From assembly GCA_028825025.1 (NCBI GenBank), contig JAPKAX010000002.1, positions 1-54,669 of the forward strand: 54,669 nt of DNA, given 5' to 3'. This document shows, piece by piece, positions 1 to 9,982 of this stretch (its first letter is position 1; each line of letters opens with the position of its first letter). The notes beneath the pieces are model-generated. The model searched no databases and was not told where the DNA came from. It worked only from the letters and a program-made list of their open reading frames with translations. A program made the position numbers and the translations under genes. Origin of the DNA: Rhodospirillales bacterium (GTDB lineage: Bacteria; Pseudomonadota; Alphaproteobacteria; Rhodospirillales; Casp-alpha2).

Positions 1-186
1 GAAGACGATAGCCCGCAAACGTTTGGGCAAAAGCTTTTTTTTATTTTCCACACCTTAAGTCGGGCTGAGTTTTGTTTTATTATCCTCATTCTTTCAGCTT
101 TTGATGTGGCTTGGGTTCTGCTGCCCTTTGGTGCCATTGGCGCACAAGCGTTTTGGCTTGGTGATTTATTCCGTAAACGTGATTAA
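1..186 (+). CDS. C-terminal fragment of a hydrophobic, probably membrane protein, truncated by window edge
   Basis: Frame 1 is open from base 1 to TAA at 184-186 (EDDSPQTFGQKLFFIFHTLSRAEFCFIILILSAFDVAWVLLPFGAIGAQAFWLGDLFRKRD*). Confidence 0.5.
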   Translation, partial: EDDSPQTFGQKLFFIFHTLSRAEFCFIILILSAFDVAWVLLPFGAIGAQAFWLGDLFRKRD

Positions 187-215
187 TTCGACATTTCGTT
201 AATAAGGATAAAAAC

Positions 216-1259
216 ATGGAATCCGGTTTTAAAAAACAATTAGGCCAAACAGAGGTAATGCTTCCGCGTTTAGGGTTTGGCGGTGGGACCATGGGGGACC
301 CAACTGAAATCACAACTGAAGAACAAGCAACCGCAACAATGGGTGCAGCCTATGATAGGGGTATTGATTATTTTGATACGGCCCCGTGGTATGGGAATAC
401 AAAAAGTGAGCACCGGGTCGGCGGTTTTTTGCGAACCAAGCCCCGTGAGAATTTTATTTTATCAACAAAAGTTGGCCGCATTTATAGCCGCCCCAATGAC
501 ATTGAAAGTTTTAAAAAGAACTCTCCTTTCGCCAAGCGTTGGTTGGGTGGGTACCCGTTCGAATTACGTTTTGATTATACCTATGACGGCATTATGCGGG
601 CTTATGAAGATAGCCTTAACCGGCTTGGGGTGCCGAACGTTGATTGTTTGACCATCCATGATTTGGATATCCGCCACCATAAAACCGAAGAAAGCGTTGC
701 GGCCAGCATAAAACAGCTTGATACGGGCCGGGGTTTTGAGGCTCTTCAAGAGCTTAAAGATCAGGGTCAAATCAAAGCGATAGGCGCTGGTATTAATTTT
801 GTTGGATCAGTTCCCAGCTTTGTTAAAAATTTTGATATGGACTATTTTCTTTACGCAGGGCCATACACACTTTTGAACCAACCGGGTTTGGATGGAGAAT
901 TGGAGCTGTGTGAAAATAATAATATTAGCATTATTTTAGGCGGCGTTTTCGCATCTGGTATTTTGGCAACCGGAGCGGTTGATGGGGCTTTGTATCAATA
1001 TGTCGGTGCGGACCCAGAAATCATGGAAAGAGTTAAAAATATAACGGAAATTTGTACTTCGCATGGGGTCGAATTATCGGCGGCAGCGTTGCAGTTTCCG
1101 ATGCATCATCCGGCTGTGGTTAGCGTGATTCCTGGGGCCAACCACCCGGACCAAGTTATTTCTAACTGCGATCAGGTGGCGGCTGATATTCCGGATGGTA
1201 TGTGGTCTGAACTTAAGTCTGAGGGTCATTTGCGCGAAGATGCGCCAACGCCGGGGTAA
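216..1259 (+). CDS. Aldo/keto reductase (D-threo-aldose 1-dehydrogenase / pyridoxal dehydrogenase-like)
   Basis: 347-aa ORF, AKR N-term LGFGGGTMGD, YFDTAPWYG, ILSTKVGR, C-term VVSVIPGANHPDQV. Confidence 0.9.
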   Translation: MESGFKKQLGQTEVMLPRLGFGGGTMGDPTEITTEEQATATMGAAYDRGIDYFDTAPWYGNTKSEHRVGGFLRTKPRENFILSTKVGRIYSRPNDIESFKKNSPFAKRWLGGYPFELRFDYTYDGIMRAYEDSLNRLGVPNVDCLTIHDLDIRHHKTEESVAASIKQLDTGRGFEALQELKDQGQIKAIGAGINFVGSVPSFVKNFDMDYFLYAGPYTLLNQPGLDGELELCENNNISIILGGVFASGILATGAVDGALYQYVGADPEIMERVKNITEICTSHGVELSAAALQFPMHHPAVVSVIPGANHPDQVISNCDQVAADIPDGMWSELKSEGHLREDAPTPG

Positions 1260-1260
1260 C

Positions 1261-1587
1261 TTACTTTATCGAAGAAAAGGATGTGGGCTGAAGAATTGAG
1301 TTGGTAATTGTTGTTACCAATGGGCCGTTCTTTTCAGTCACAGCGCGTTTCTCTAGCCACTCAGGATCGACTTGAAACGCGTTCCATTTTTCTTCACGTT
1401 CGGCTAAGGATTCCCATTCGATCAAATAAATAAGATCGTGGTTGTTTTCGCCAATTGCAACCGTCCAGAAACCCGCTTGGCGAATACCATGGCGTTCCCA
1501 TATTTTAAGAGTGATTGTCTCGAAGCGATTAAGCAATTCTGGTAATTTACCAGAGGCCGTGTGGTAGACGCGAAGTTCGTGGATCAT
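1261..1587 (-). CDS. NIPSNAP family protein
   Basis: 108 aa, MIHELRVYHTASGKLPELLNRF...YLIEWESLAEREEKWNAF typical of NIPSNAP ferredoxin-like domain. Confidence 0.85.
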   Translation of the reverse strand: MIHELRVYHTASGKLPELLNRFETITLKIWERHGIRQAGFWTVAIGENNHDLIYLIEWESLAEREEKWNAFQVDPEWLEKRAVTEKNGPLVTTITNSILQPTSFSSIK

Positions 1588-1599
1588 AAGTATATCCTT

Positions 1600-2520
1600 T
1601 TAAGTTTTGTTTTTACTTAAGGTGGGTAATACAAGCACAGCCGCAAGAGCTGCGCAAATTAAGATCAATGATGCAAACTCTCGGTAACCAAGATGCTCGT
1701 CCAAGATCAGAGCGCTTGAAAAAGCACCAACAACAGGAATACCCAATGTGCTAATAGCGGCTATGCTGGCTGGAAATGTTCGTACTGATTTAAAATAAGC
1801 CCATTGGCAAAATATCATCGAGAATGCCAAAACATATCCCAATGAATAATAGGCTTGGAAACTGATTTCATGGGGATCGAAGGGTTGTTCGAATAGAACG
1901 GCACCCATCGCAATTGGAATGCCGCCAATTGTTAATTGCCACCCCGCTAAGGCAGATGTTGACGCACGCCATTGTGTTTTTTTAAAAATAACTGTCCCGC
2001 AAGCCCACGTAATCGCCGCCCCCAACATGCATAAAGCGCCAATGGGGGACGATTGTACGGATATTAAGTCAGGGCCGATTAAGACGCCAAGACCAGACAT
2101 GCCCAATACAAGGGCTGTGATTTTGGCTTTGGTCAATGGCTCGTTTAAAAATATACTGCCCAAAATGGATGCCCAAATCGGCATGGTAAAAGCAATTATA
2201 ACGGCCCGGCCTGCGGGCAATAATGTAACGCCATAGGCAGAAAATAAATGCCAACCCAAAATATTGAATATAATGCAAAAGAAGAGTGGTCTGATTTCAG
2301 CCTTTGTCGGGATAACCACTTGTCTAGATAGGGCCGCAATCAACAATAAGCTTGAGCCACCAACAAACAAACAGATCGTTCGGAACCACCAAACGGGTAT
2401 TTCATTGAGGGCAGTCTTCATAAATGGCCAATTGAGCCCCCACAAAAGCGTTAGCGCCGTAAGCAGCATTAAGCCTTTAAGGGGGATCGTATCGGAAGCT
2501 GAATTCGTCGACGCGGTCAC
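1600..2520 (-). CDS. EamA/DMT family transporter
   Basis: 306 aa, ~10 TM helices, tandem EamA repeats. Confidence 0.85.
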   Translation of the reverse strand: MTASTNSASDTIPLKGLMLLTALTLLWGLNWPFMKTALNEIPVWWFRTICLFVGGSSLLLIAALSRQVVIPTKAEIRPLFFCIIFNILGWHLFSAYGVTLLPAGRAVIIAFTMPIWASILGSIFLNEPLTKAKITALVLGMSGLGVLIGPDLISVQSSPIGALCMLGAAITWACGTVIFKKTQWRASTSALAGWQLTIGGIPIAMGAVLFEQPFDPHEISFQAYYSLGYVLAFSMIFCQWAYFKSVRTFPASIAAISTLGIPVVGAFSSALILDEHLGYREFASLILICAALAAVLVLPTLSKNKT

Positions 2521-2555
2521 GATATAGACATTCTACTCTTAGATTAGACGCTGGC

Positions 2556-2906
2556 TTACATTACTTTCCGTAGAACATGGCGGCGGTTTTTAGTGTAGGG
2601 GCGCACGTGCTCAGCCCAACGCCCTTCTTCGATTGCATCGCCCCATGCATCGCTGGTTAAAACGTCTGGGCTTTCGATCCAGTAATAGGCTGCAAAATTT
2701 GGCTCGCCTTCTACAACGATCTCTTGAATCTTACCGGCCATGCTTAATTTTAAAGGCTCTAATGACAAGCGGTAAATATCAATAACGCCAGGGACTTTTT
2801 TAAGCATTGGTACGTGCTCGGTATCATAAACGTCGTTAAAAACTTCAAGCTTCTCAGGCTCGACATCCATGCTTGCGATGAATAAGTATTTTGCTGGGGC
2901 TGTCAT
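2556..2906 (-). CDS. Small dimeric alpha/beta-barrel-type protein (EthD/DUF-like)
   Basis: 116 aa, YLFIASMDVEPEKLEVFNDVYDTEHVPMLKKVPGV pattern. Confidence 0.6.
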   Translation of the reverse strand: MTAPAKYLFIASMDVEPEKLEVFNDVYDTEHVPMLKKVPGVIDIYRLSLEPLKLSMAGKIQEIVVEGEPNFAAYYWIESPDVLTSDAWGDAIEEGRWAEHVRPYTKNRRHVLRKVM

Positions 2907-3033
2907 TAAATTCTCCGATTAATAAGTGGGTAAAAGCTCGGCTAAGAGCTCTAAATTTACAAGGCAGAGTGAAGGTATCTACCCTCTGTAGCAAGTGCGA
3001 ATTGATGTTGATATATATAACCACTAACGGACG

Positions 3034-3798
3034 TTAGTTCATGCAGGCTCCGCCATCGACGGGAAGAATTTGCCCTGTGACCCAACCGGAATCTGCACAG
3101 GCAAAAAACAGTGCGACTGGGGCCACTTGATTGGGTTCACCCATGCCCAATAAATGACGTTCAGCCATTTTTTGGTCGGGCCCGGAATCGTTGCCGTCCG
3201 CCATCAACTTTTTAACCCGCTCCGTCAAGACAGCCCCCGGTGCAATGGCATTAACACGAATGTTTTTAGCCGCACATTGAACGGCAAGTGCGCGTGTTAG
3301 GGCCACAATTCCGCCTTTTGCTGATGTATACCCGTCGGCCCCTGAAGTGCCGATCATAGCGCGAATGGAGGCGGTGTTGATTATCGACCCACCACCTCGT
3401 TTATCCATGTGTGGAATTGCGAATTTACAAGCTGCGAAAGGGCCAAATAAATTTAAGCCAATGGAGTGATCAAATTCATCAAGCGGCATTTTGAGCAAAT
3501 GGTCGTCGCGCGGAGTGGCTCCGCCCGCGTTGTTATAAAGAATGTCGATGCCACCAAATTCATCTGCAAAGGCTTCGATTGCGGCTTCTAGCTGATCGGC
3601 GTTCGAGACGTCTGCTTTGATGAAAGTTGCTTTGCCGCCTGAGCTTCGAATTTCTTGGGCAACTTGCTCCCCATCGGTTTCATTAATATCAATAATCCCG
3701 ACGGTACAGCCTTCTTTCGCAAACAAAAACGCGCTGGCCTCTCCAATTCCGGCTGATCCGCCTGTAATGACAGCAACTTTATTAGACAACTTACCCAT
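3034..3798 (-). CDS. SDR family oxidoreductase
   Basis: 254 aa, TGGSAGIG, NNAGG, YTSAKGG, C-term GWVTGQILPVDGGACMN. Confidence 0.92.
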   Translation of the reverse strand: MGKLSNKVAVITGGSAGIGEASAFLFAKEGCTVGIIDINETDGEQVAQEIRSSGGKATFIKADVSNADQLEAAIEAFADEFGGIDILYNNAGGATPRDDHLLKMPLDEFDHSIGLNLFGPFAACKFAIPHMDKRGGGSIINTASIRAMIGTSGADGYTSAKGGIVALTRALAVQCAAKNIRVNAIAPGAVLTERVKKLMADGNDSGPDQKMAERHLLGMGEPNQVAPVALFFACADSGWVTGQILPVDGGACMN

Positions 3799-3872
3799 TT
3801 ATGAATCCTTTGTGTTTATAGCTTGAAGGGGCCTAAATATTTTATATAAAATGTGTCTATATACAAGTTTGA

Positions 3873-5231
3873 TTGGTGAAACGAATGAATTACGAAGCGT
3901 TATTTAAGTCACACGAACGACGGGTTGTTCGAGTTGGATTAGTAAGTGCCGGTGATTTTGGAACTAGCTTGTTGGCACAAGTCCAGTGTATTTCTAATCT
4001 TGAAACTGTTGTGGTGTGCGATACCAATTTAGCGCAAATTGATGCTGCAATTGCATCGGCCGGTGTCGATTGAAATGCGATTGCTGTGGTTACCAGTATG
4101 AAGGATTCCACTGATGTCGAGTTTGATGTATTGGTTGAAGGAACAGGCAATCCCATAGTCGCGGCAGAAAATGCGGTGTTAGCTATATCGCGTGGCCAAC
4201 ATGTTGTTTTGATATCAAAAGAAGGGGCTATCTTTGTCGGTCCCATTTTGTACCGGATGGCCCAAGAAAAGGGTCTGGTTTATACCGAAGTCGATGGCGA
4301 TCAACCGAGTTTATTAATTGGCCTAATGAGCTGGGCTAAAACGTTAGGGCTTGAAATACGTGCTGCGGGCAAAGCCAGTGAATATGGTTAATGTGCTTGA
4401 AGATGACGACACCTTAAGTTGGCAGGGCCAGAAATTCCTAAATATTGGATTGCAAGATTTGTGGGTGCCGGATGGGTTGAGTTGGTCTGAATTGATCGAA
4501 CAGCGGAATCAGACTGTTTTGAAAGCAGACGTTCCAACTAAAACGGTTCCTGATTGCTGTGAAATGGGTGTTGTTATGAATGCTACCGGGTTTAAGCTTG
4601 ATTTGCCAGCGCTTCATGCCTCTATTTTGCGAACCACAGAGCTTACCGATGCGTTACAATTGGTTGTTGAGGGTGGCTTGATGTTGGGTAAGGGGCGGAT
4701 TGATGTTTTTAATTGCTTACGTCGGCCCGATGAAGCTAGCTTTGCATGAGGGATCTTTATTATTGTCAGCTGCAATGATGAAAACACATGGGAGCTTTTG
4801 CGCGGCAAAGGTCATGTGGTGGCGTTAAGTACCAAAACGGCCATGTTGTATAACCCCCAGCATTTATTAGTAATTGAAGCCCCAATTACAATTTTGTGTG
4901 TAGCATTGCTCGGATTGCCAATAGGGGTGGTTGACCCGCACCCCCCATGTTGATTTGGTTGCCCGAACGTTTCAAGATTTCAAAAAAAGGGGATGTTTTA
5001 GCAATCACCAATGCTCACCACCATGAAGTGGACGGGCTATCGCCAGAGCTGATGCCAGCCATCGCGATTGGTGAGGGCAGCCCGTGCCCTTATTATCTAG
5101 CGGTTGGGCAACAATTGGTTGAAAATGTTGGTGTTGGCACTGTACTAATAGGATCTATGTTGGTGTTGGATAAAACCAGCCTTTTGTATCAATTGCGCGA
5201 AACTCAAGATGACGTGTTTGGGATTAAATAA
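3873..5231 (+). pseudogene. Decayed NAD(P)-binding/SAF-domain oxidoreductase (homoserine dehydrogenase-like)
   Basis: Four ORF pieces (3873-4073, 4086-4391, 4351-4749, 4947-5231) form one protein. In-frame TGA at 4071-4073 and 4747-4749; frame changes near 4370-4391 and 4930-4950; C-term KKGDVLAITNAHHHEVDGLSPELMPA. Confidence 0.8.
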
Positions 5232-5236
5232 ATGGA

Positions 5237-6202
5237 ATGGTTTTTATGATTGACGTGTATTCGACACCAACAAACCTTCCTGATTTCTCAGACTTAGATT
5301 TGAATTTTGATATTATCGACAGTCATCATCATTTGTTTGATTTGGACGCGGTCTATTATCCTTGGTTAACGGATGATCCAGAATCACATTTTTTGTTAGG
5401 TAATTACGACGGAATTAAAAAGAATTATTTACCGAAAGATTATTTAAAAGACACAGGTGAATTGCGGGTTGTTAAAACGGTTCATGTGGAAGCTGAAGCG
5501 GATCATGATAATCCCGTTGCTGAAACCCGCTGGTTATCGGGTGTTATCGATGGTGATAATTTACATCAAGCGATTGTTGCGCATTCTTGGCTGCATTTAC
5601 CAGAATCAGAATCTGTATTAGAAGCTCAATCAGAATTTAAAGCGGTTCGGGGCATTCGTAGCAAACCCATTACATCACCCTTATCCTCAACCCGTGATCA
5701 GGTGCAGGGTAAGCCTTGCAGTATGCAAGATCCAAATTGGCGAGCAGGTTTGGGATTGTTACGGAAATATAATTTAACATGGGATCTACGAGTTCCTTTT
5801 TGGCATTTAGTGCAAGCGGCAGAGGTGTGTGGACTTTATCCAGACTTGCCAATTGTTGTCGAGCACGCGGGTCTTTCATGGGATCGAAGCGAAGAGGGGT
5901 TGGCTGAATGGCGCCGGGGAATGAAGGCTTTAGCAGCTCATGAGCATGTGGTGCTTAAGGTTTCTGAATTGGGCCTAGCGGGTGCCCCTTGGGATTACCC
6001 AGATAACAAGCAAGTTGTTTTAGATGCGATTGAAATGTTTGGTTTTAATCGCTGTATGTTCGCATCGAACTTCCCCGTATCAAAACTTAGAATTAGCTAT
6101 GTGGATCAAGTTAAGGCGATTGCCCACATGATAAAAGACTGCTCAACAACAGAGCGTTCTTCCCTGTTCTATGAGACGGCAAACAGGTTTTATCGGCTTT
6201 AA
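5237..6202 (+). CDS. Amidohydrolase family protein (2-pyrone-4,6-dicarboxylate lactonase-like)
   Basis: 321 aa, FDIIDSHHHLFDLD, VKTVHVEAEAD, NRCMFASNFPVSKL. Confidence 0.88.
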   Translation: MVFMIDVYSTPTNLPDFSDLDLNFDIIDSHHHLFDLDAVYYPWLTDDPESHFLLGNYDGIKKNYLPKDYLKDTGELRVVKTVHVEAEADHDNPVAETRWLSGVIDGDNLHQAIVAHSWLHLPESESVLEAQSEFKAVRGIRSKPITSPLSSTRDQVQGKPCSMQDPNWRAGLGLLRKYNLTWDLRVPFWHLVQAAEVCGLYPDLPIVVEHAGLSWDRSEEGLAEWRRGMKALAAHEHVVLKVSELGLAGAPWDYPDNKQVVLDAIEMFGFNRCMFASNFPVSKLRISYVDQVKAIAHMIKDCSTTERSSLFYETANRFYRL

Positions 6203-6285
6203 AAAATAGCTCTATTTATTGGATGGTAAATGGATTAAATTCCAGATACTTATAATTAGACCTATTTATTTTCATTCAAATTTGT

Positions 6286-7584
6286 ATGTGTTTAGGACGT
6301 TCCATGGCCCTTGCTGACATCAGGATATCGCTGTTTAAACGGATTAGTAAGAAGTTTTTTTATGGCTGGGTCATGTTGGGGATAGGTGCATTGGGCATGT
6401 TCGCAAGTGGCCCTGGCCAATCACATACCTTTAGCGTATTCGTTGGCCCGATTGGCAAAGAGCTGGGCTTAACGGGGACGACTATTGCGTCGGCATATGG
6501 CTTTGCAACGTTGATTGCTGCTTTTTGCCTGCCCTTGATGGGACGTATGGTCGATCGCCATGGTGCCCGCAATATGATGACGATCATTGCCATATTGCTG
6601 GGGTGCGCTTGCTTTGCATTTGGCGCTGCGACGGGAATTGTTTGGTTGGCTATTGGTTTTGCATCGCTGCGCTTCATGGCCCAAGGTTCATTAATGATGA
6701 GCTGCGTTACTGTTGTATCACAATGGTTTGTAAAAAAACGTGGATTTGCAATGAGCCTGATGGGGCTTGGGTTTGCCTTGTCTATGGCTATTCATCCTCC
6801 TTTAGCTCAATGGTTGATCGATACCGTTGGGTGGCGTCAATCATGGGTTATTTTAGGTGTTGTTTCATGGGTTATTTTGATCGTCCCTATTTTGTTTTTA
6901 GTTATTAACAGACCAGAAGACGCTGGGTTATTGCCTGATGGCGATACGCCACAAGCTTCTGATGTTAAGGAAAATGCTAAGCCCGCAAATACGATTACGG
7001 GTTTAACTATTAAAGAGGCACTTAGGACACCTGCATTCTACATCGTATCAGTTGGTATGTTCATGCTTTCAATGTTGGTGACATCCCTACACTTCTTTCA
7101 AGTCTCTATCTTCTCGAACCAAGGACTTGATGCGCAAATTGCGTCCATGGCTTTCCCTATATCTGCGTTGACGATGGTTATATGTATGCCGATGATCGGG
7201 AAAATGCTGGATCGGTTCCCGACTCAATGGATTTTCTCAGGCGGTTTGCTTGTTATGGCAAGCTCGTTGGTCAGTATAACTTTCGTTCATGACCTGCCAA
7301 CGGCGCTTGCGTACGCAATAATTTTTGGCATAAACAACGCCATCACAATGACCTTCTTCTCCTACATGTATGCGAATTATTTTGGCCGCAAACATTTAGG
7401 TAGTGTTCAGGGGACGGGGCAGATGATTGGTGTCATTGGTGCCTCTTTGGGGCCACTCCCGTTGGGCATTGCCTTAGATATCTTTGGAAGCTTTCAGCCG
7501 ATGCTTTTGGGATTATCGTGTTTTCCTATAGTTATGGCAGTGGTTGTGCTGTTTTTACGGGCGCCGAAAATACCGGAAAATTAA
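6286..7584 (+). CDS. MFS transporter (OFA/monocarboxylate-like)
   Basis: 432 aa, 12 TM, FYGWVMLGIGALGMFASGPGQSHTFSVF N-terminus. Confidence 0.88.
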   Translation: MCLGRSMALADIRISLFKRISKKFFYGWVMLGIGALGMFASGPGQSHTFSVFVGPIGKELGLTGTTIASAYGFATLIAAFCLPLMGRMVDRHGARNMMTIIAILLGCACFAFGAATGIVWLAIGFASLRFMAQGSLMMSCVTVVSQWFVKKRGFAMSLMGLGFALSMAIHPPLAQWLIDTVGWRQSWVILGVVSWVILIVPILFLVINRPEDAGLLPDGDTPQASDVKENAKPANTITGLTIKEALRTPAFYIVSVGMFMLSMLVTSLHFFQVSIFSNQGLDAQIASMAFPISALTMVICMPMIGKMLDRFPTQWIFSGGLLVMASSLVSITFVHDLPTALAYAIIFGINNAITMTFFSYMYANYFGRKHLGSVQGTGQMIGVIGASLGPLPLGIALDIFGSFQPMLLGLSCFPIVMAVVVLFLRAPKIPEN

Positions 7585-7589
7585 GCCCT

Positions 7590-8183
7590 TTAAATTCCGG
7601 ACGAATAAAGTGCCAAGGCGACCACTGATAGCATGGCCAATGCCATGCAAATATTAATGATCCGCATTGCCTGGCCACTAAGTCCCAGCTTTTTTAAGCT
7701 GGCCCCGGCATAAAGCCAGACGAAATGAATGGGGACAGAAATGCTGGCAAATATAATAATTTTAACCATTGCTTCTACAGCAGGATTATCGGGCAGGACT
7801 GGAAACCCACTAAAAATGGTGGTTGATACCGCGTATGCTTTTGGGTTGATAACAGATAACGTTAAGCCGCTCATGAAACCAAGGGGTTTATCTGTTTCGA
7901 CAAATGCAATACGCGCCCCAGAGGTCGCAATGCGAAAAGCTAGATACAATAAATACGAAAGTGACGCAAACAGAAGGATGTAACGAATAAAGGGAACGGA
8001 AAAAACGATTGCTGCTAATCCAGATGCAACAACTGACATGACGATTAAAGAGCCGAAAACAAGTCCGAACATAAAAGCCAAGCCCGCTCGAAAGCCGTAC
8101 GCGGACCCAACACCTGCCGTTGTTAAAACGCCAGGGCCCGGTGTGATGATCAAGAAAATGATTGCAACAATATAGGTTGTCAT
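7590..8183 (-). CDS. LysE family translocator
   Basis: 197 aa, IIFLIITPGPGVLTTAGVGSAYGFRAGL LysE/RhtB motif. Confidence 0.88.
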   Translation of the reverse strand: MTTYIVAIIFLIITPGPGVLTTAGVGSAYGFRAGLAFMFGLVFGSLIVMSVVASGLAAIVFSVPFIRYILLFASLSYLLYLAFRIATSGARIAFVETDKPLGFMSGLTLSVINPKAYAVSTTIFSGFPVLPDNPAVEAMVKIIIFASISVPIHFVWLYAGASLKKLGLSGQAMRIINICMALAMLSVVALALYSSGI

Positions 8184-8225
8184 TAAAGAACGCGCACCAA
8201 TTTAGTAAAAACTATGAATTAAGGG

Positions 8226-9419
8226 TTATTTAGTTAGAGTGTTTGGCAGCGTGTATTTTGGCGTCAAATATTTATCTTGTAACTTCATTGCCGTTGACAC
8301 AATCCCAGACCATAAATCTTTTATTTTCCGTTCTCGCCTTGTGTCGATCGATACGGTGACCGTCATTCCAGCACGCAAAGATGGCATGCCTTCTGTTTGG
8401 GTTACAGAAAAACGAACAGGTAAGCGTTGGACAACTTTAACCCAGTTCCCACTGGCATTTTGAGCTGGTAGTAAGGCAAATTCAGCACCGGTAGCGGGGC
8501 TAATGGTCTCTACTTGCGACGGCCATTTGACGTCTGGATAAGAATCCGCAACAAATTCAGCTTCTTGTCCTTCTAAGATGTACGTCAGTTGTGTTTCTTT
8601 CAGATTTGCTTCAATCCATAAATTTGACGACTCAATAAGGCTGAATACAGCGGAACCGGCTTTCACATACTCGCCAGTACGCAAGCTAATGTTGCTGATA
8701 ACTCCATCTGCTGGAGCAACGATTTGAGTGTTGGACAAATCTTTTGCAGCTCGATCCCGCAATGCTGTTTTTAATTGAACAGATGGGTGGTTCTCAATAG
8801 GTAAATCTGGATCTCCGCGTAGACTGATAAGTGCCTTTCTGCGGTTTTCACGGATTTCACTTTCGTGTTGACGGGCTGCTGCTAGGCTATATTGAGCCTC
8901 TTCCATTAAAACTTTGCGGCCAAATTTTTTCGATTCTAATGTTTTTTGGCGCTGAAGTTTCCGTTCGTGTAGGCGGATACGTTCGTTGGCTTCTTTTAGT
9001 TCACCACCGTATTGGCGGTAGTCTGATTTAAGACCATCAACTTCAATCCGGGCTGCGGAAAGTTCGGCTTCGGCGGCCTCAAGGGCGAAAGTAAAGCGGT
9101 CTTGATCAATCAAAAACAGCACTTCACCGGTTTTTACGTGTTGGTGCTCTTGGGCTGCAACAATGGTTACTTTACCTGCAACGTTGGATGTGATGAGCGT
9201 AATATTGGCTTTAACATATGCATTTTCAGTTGATATAATACGTCCTGTATTTTCATAAAACCATGCACCTGCCATGCTTAAAAGTGGGATAAGTGGCATA
9301 AATAAAACCCGACGGACCCATTTGTGAACATTGGATTTAGGATCTGAACCCGAGGTTTGTGGTGATGCCGCTTCGCTTGGTTCTGCGCGCATGGTTTTTT
9401 TAGGGGAAACTTCATTCAT
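8226..9419 (-). CDS. HlyD/EmrA family membrane fusion protein
   Basis: 397 aa, one TM, biotinyl-lipoyl-like and coiled-coil regions, IVAPADGVISNISLRTGEYVKAG. Confidence 0.88.
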   Translation of the reverse strand: MNEVSPKKTMRAEPSEAASPQTSGSDPKSNVHKWVRRVLFMPLIPLLSMAGAWFYENTGRIISTENAYVKANITLITSNVAGKVTIVAAQEHQHVKTGEVLFLIDQDRFTFALEAAEAELSAARIEVDGLKSDYRQYGGELKEANERIRLHERKLQRQKTLESKKFGRKVLMEEAQYSLAAARQHESEIRENRRKALISLRGDPDLPIENHPSVQLKTALRDRAAKDLSNTQIVAPADGVISNISLRTGEYVKAGSAVFSLIESSNLWIEANLKETQLTYILEGQEAEFVADSYPDVKWPSQVETISPATGAEFALLPAQNASGNWVKVVQRLPVRFSVTQTEGMPSLRAGMTVTVSIDTRRERKIKDLWSGIVSTAMKLQDKYLTPKYTLPNTLTK

Positions 9420-9888
9420 GATCTAATACTCCTGCGCCGATTATATCTATGCCTTGAAATTCGATTAAGTTTGATTTCATATGCAATAAAGTATCGACAA
9501 ATTTTTCGCGTTCTTGTTCTGGTATTCCGTCCATAGCTGCAGCACGAAGTTCGCTGGCTATTGTCCGCATGGTTGCAATTAATGGCTCTACTTCTTTAGA
9601 AAGATGCACGCGGCGAATGCGGCGGTCTTCTGAATCAGCGCGTCGCTCGATCCATTCTTTATCCGCTAAACGATCCAACATGCGCCCAAGTGCAGCCTTT
9701 TGAACTTCTAATGTATCTGCCAGTTCTGACTGTGTTACGCCAGGTGTTCGGTAAACCCACATTAAAACACGCCACTGAGCACGGGTAATGCCCAACGCGC
9801 GGACGCGCCGATCAAAGTCATTTTGCATCAGGCGCGCAACATCATGCGTCAAAAAGCCAAAATTACGATCTAGGTTTTCTTCTTCCAT
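9412..9888 (-). CDS. MarR family transcriptional regulator
   Basis: 158 aa, wHTH GVTQSELADTLEVQKAALGRMLDRLADKEWIERRADSEDRR; overlaps downstream emrA-like gene. Confidence 0.92.
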   Translation of the reverse strand: MEEENLDRNFGFLTHDVARLMQNDFDRRVRALGITRAQWRVLMWVYRTPGVTQSELADTLEVQKAALGRMLDRLADKEWIERRADSEDRRIRRVHLSKEVEPLIATMRTIASELRAAAMDGIPEQEREKFVDTLLHMKSNLIEFQGIDIIGAGVLDHE

Positions 9889-9982
9889 GACCGAAATTTA
9901 GTTTCCATGTATACTATATGCAAGGCAATTTTTTGTATGAATCTTAGAACTTTAAAAATTTTATTGAAAAACCCCAGAAACA

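Noticed and set aside
277-651. Overlapping out-of-frame and antisense ORFs (e.g. 277-651, 1919-2236, 6360-6677, 26038-26406, 28749-29126)
   Set aside because: They shadow confidently identified genes, have low-complexity or frame-shadow composition and show no recognisable family
4071-4749. In-frame TGA codons at 4071 and 4747 as selenocysteine or recoded UGA
   Set aside because: The same gene also has frame changes, TGA is used as a normal stop in intact genes here (e.g. 43991-43993), and neither TGA lies at a Cys-like catalytic position
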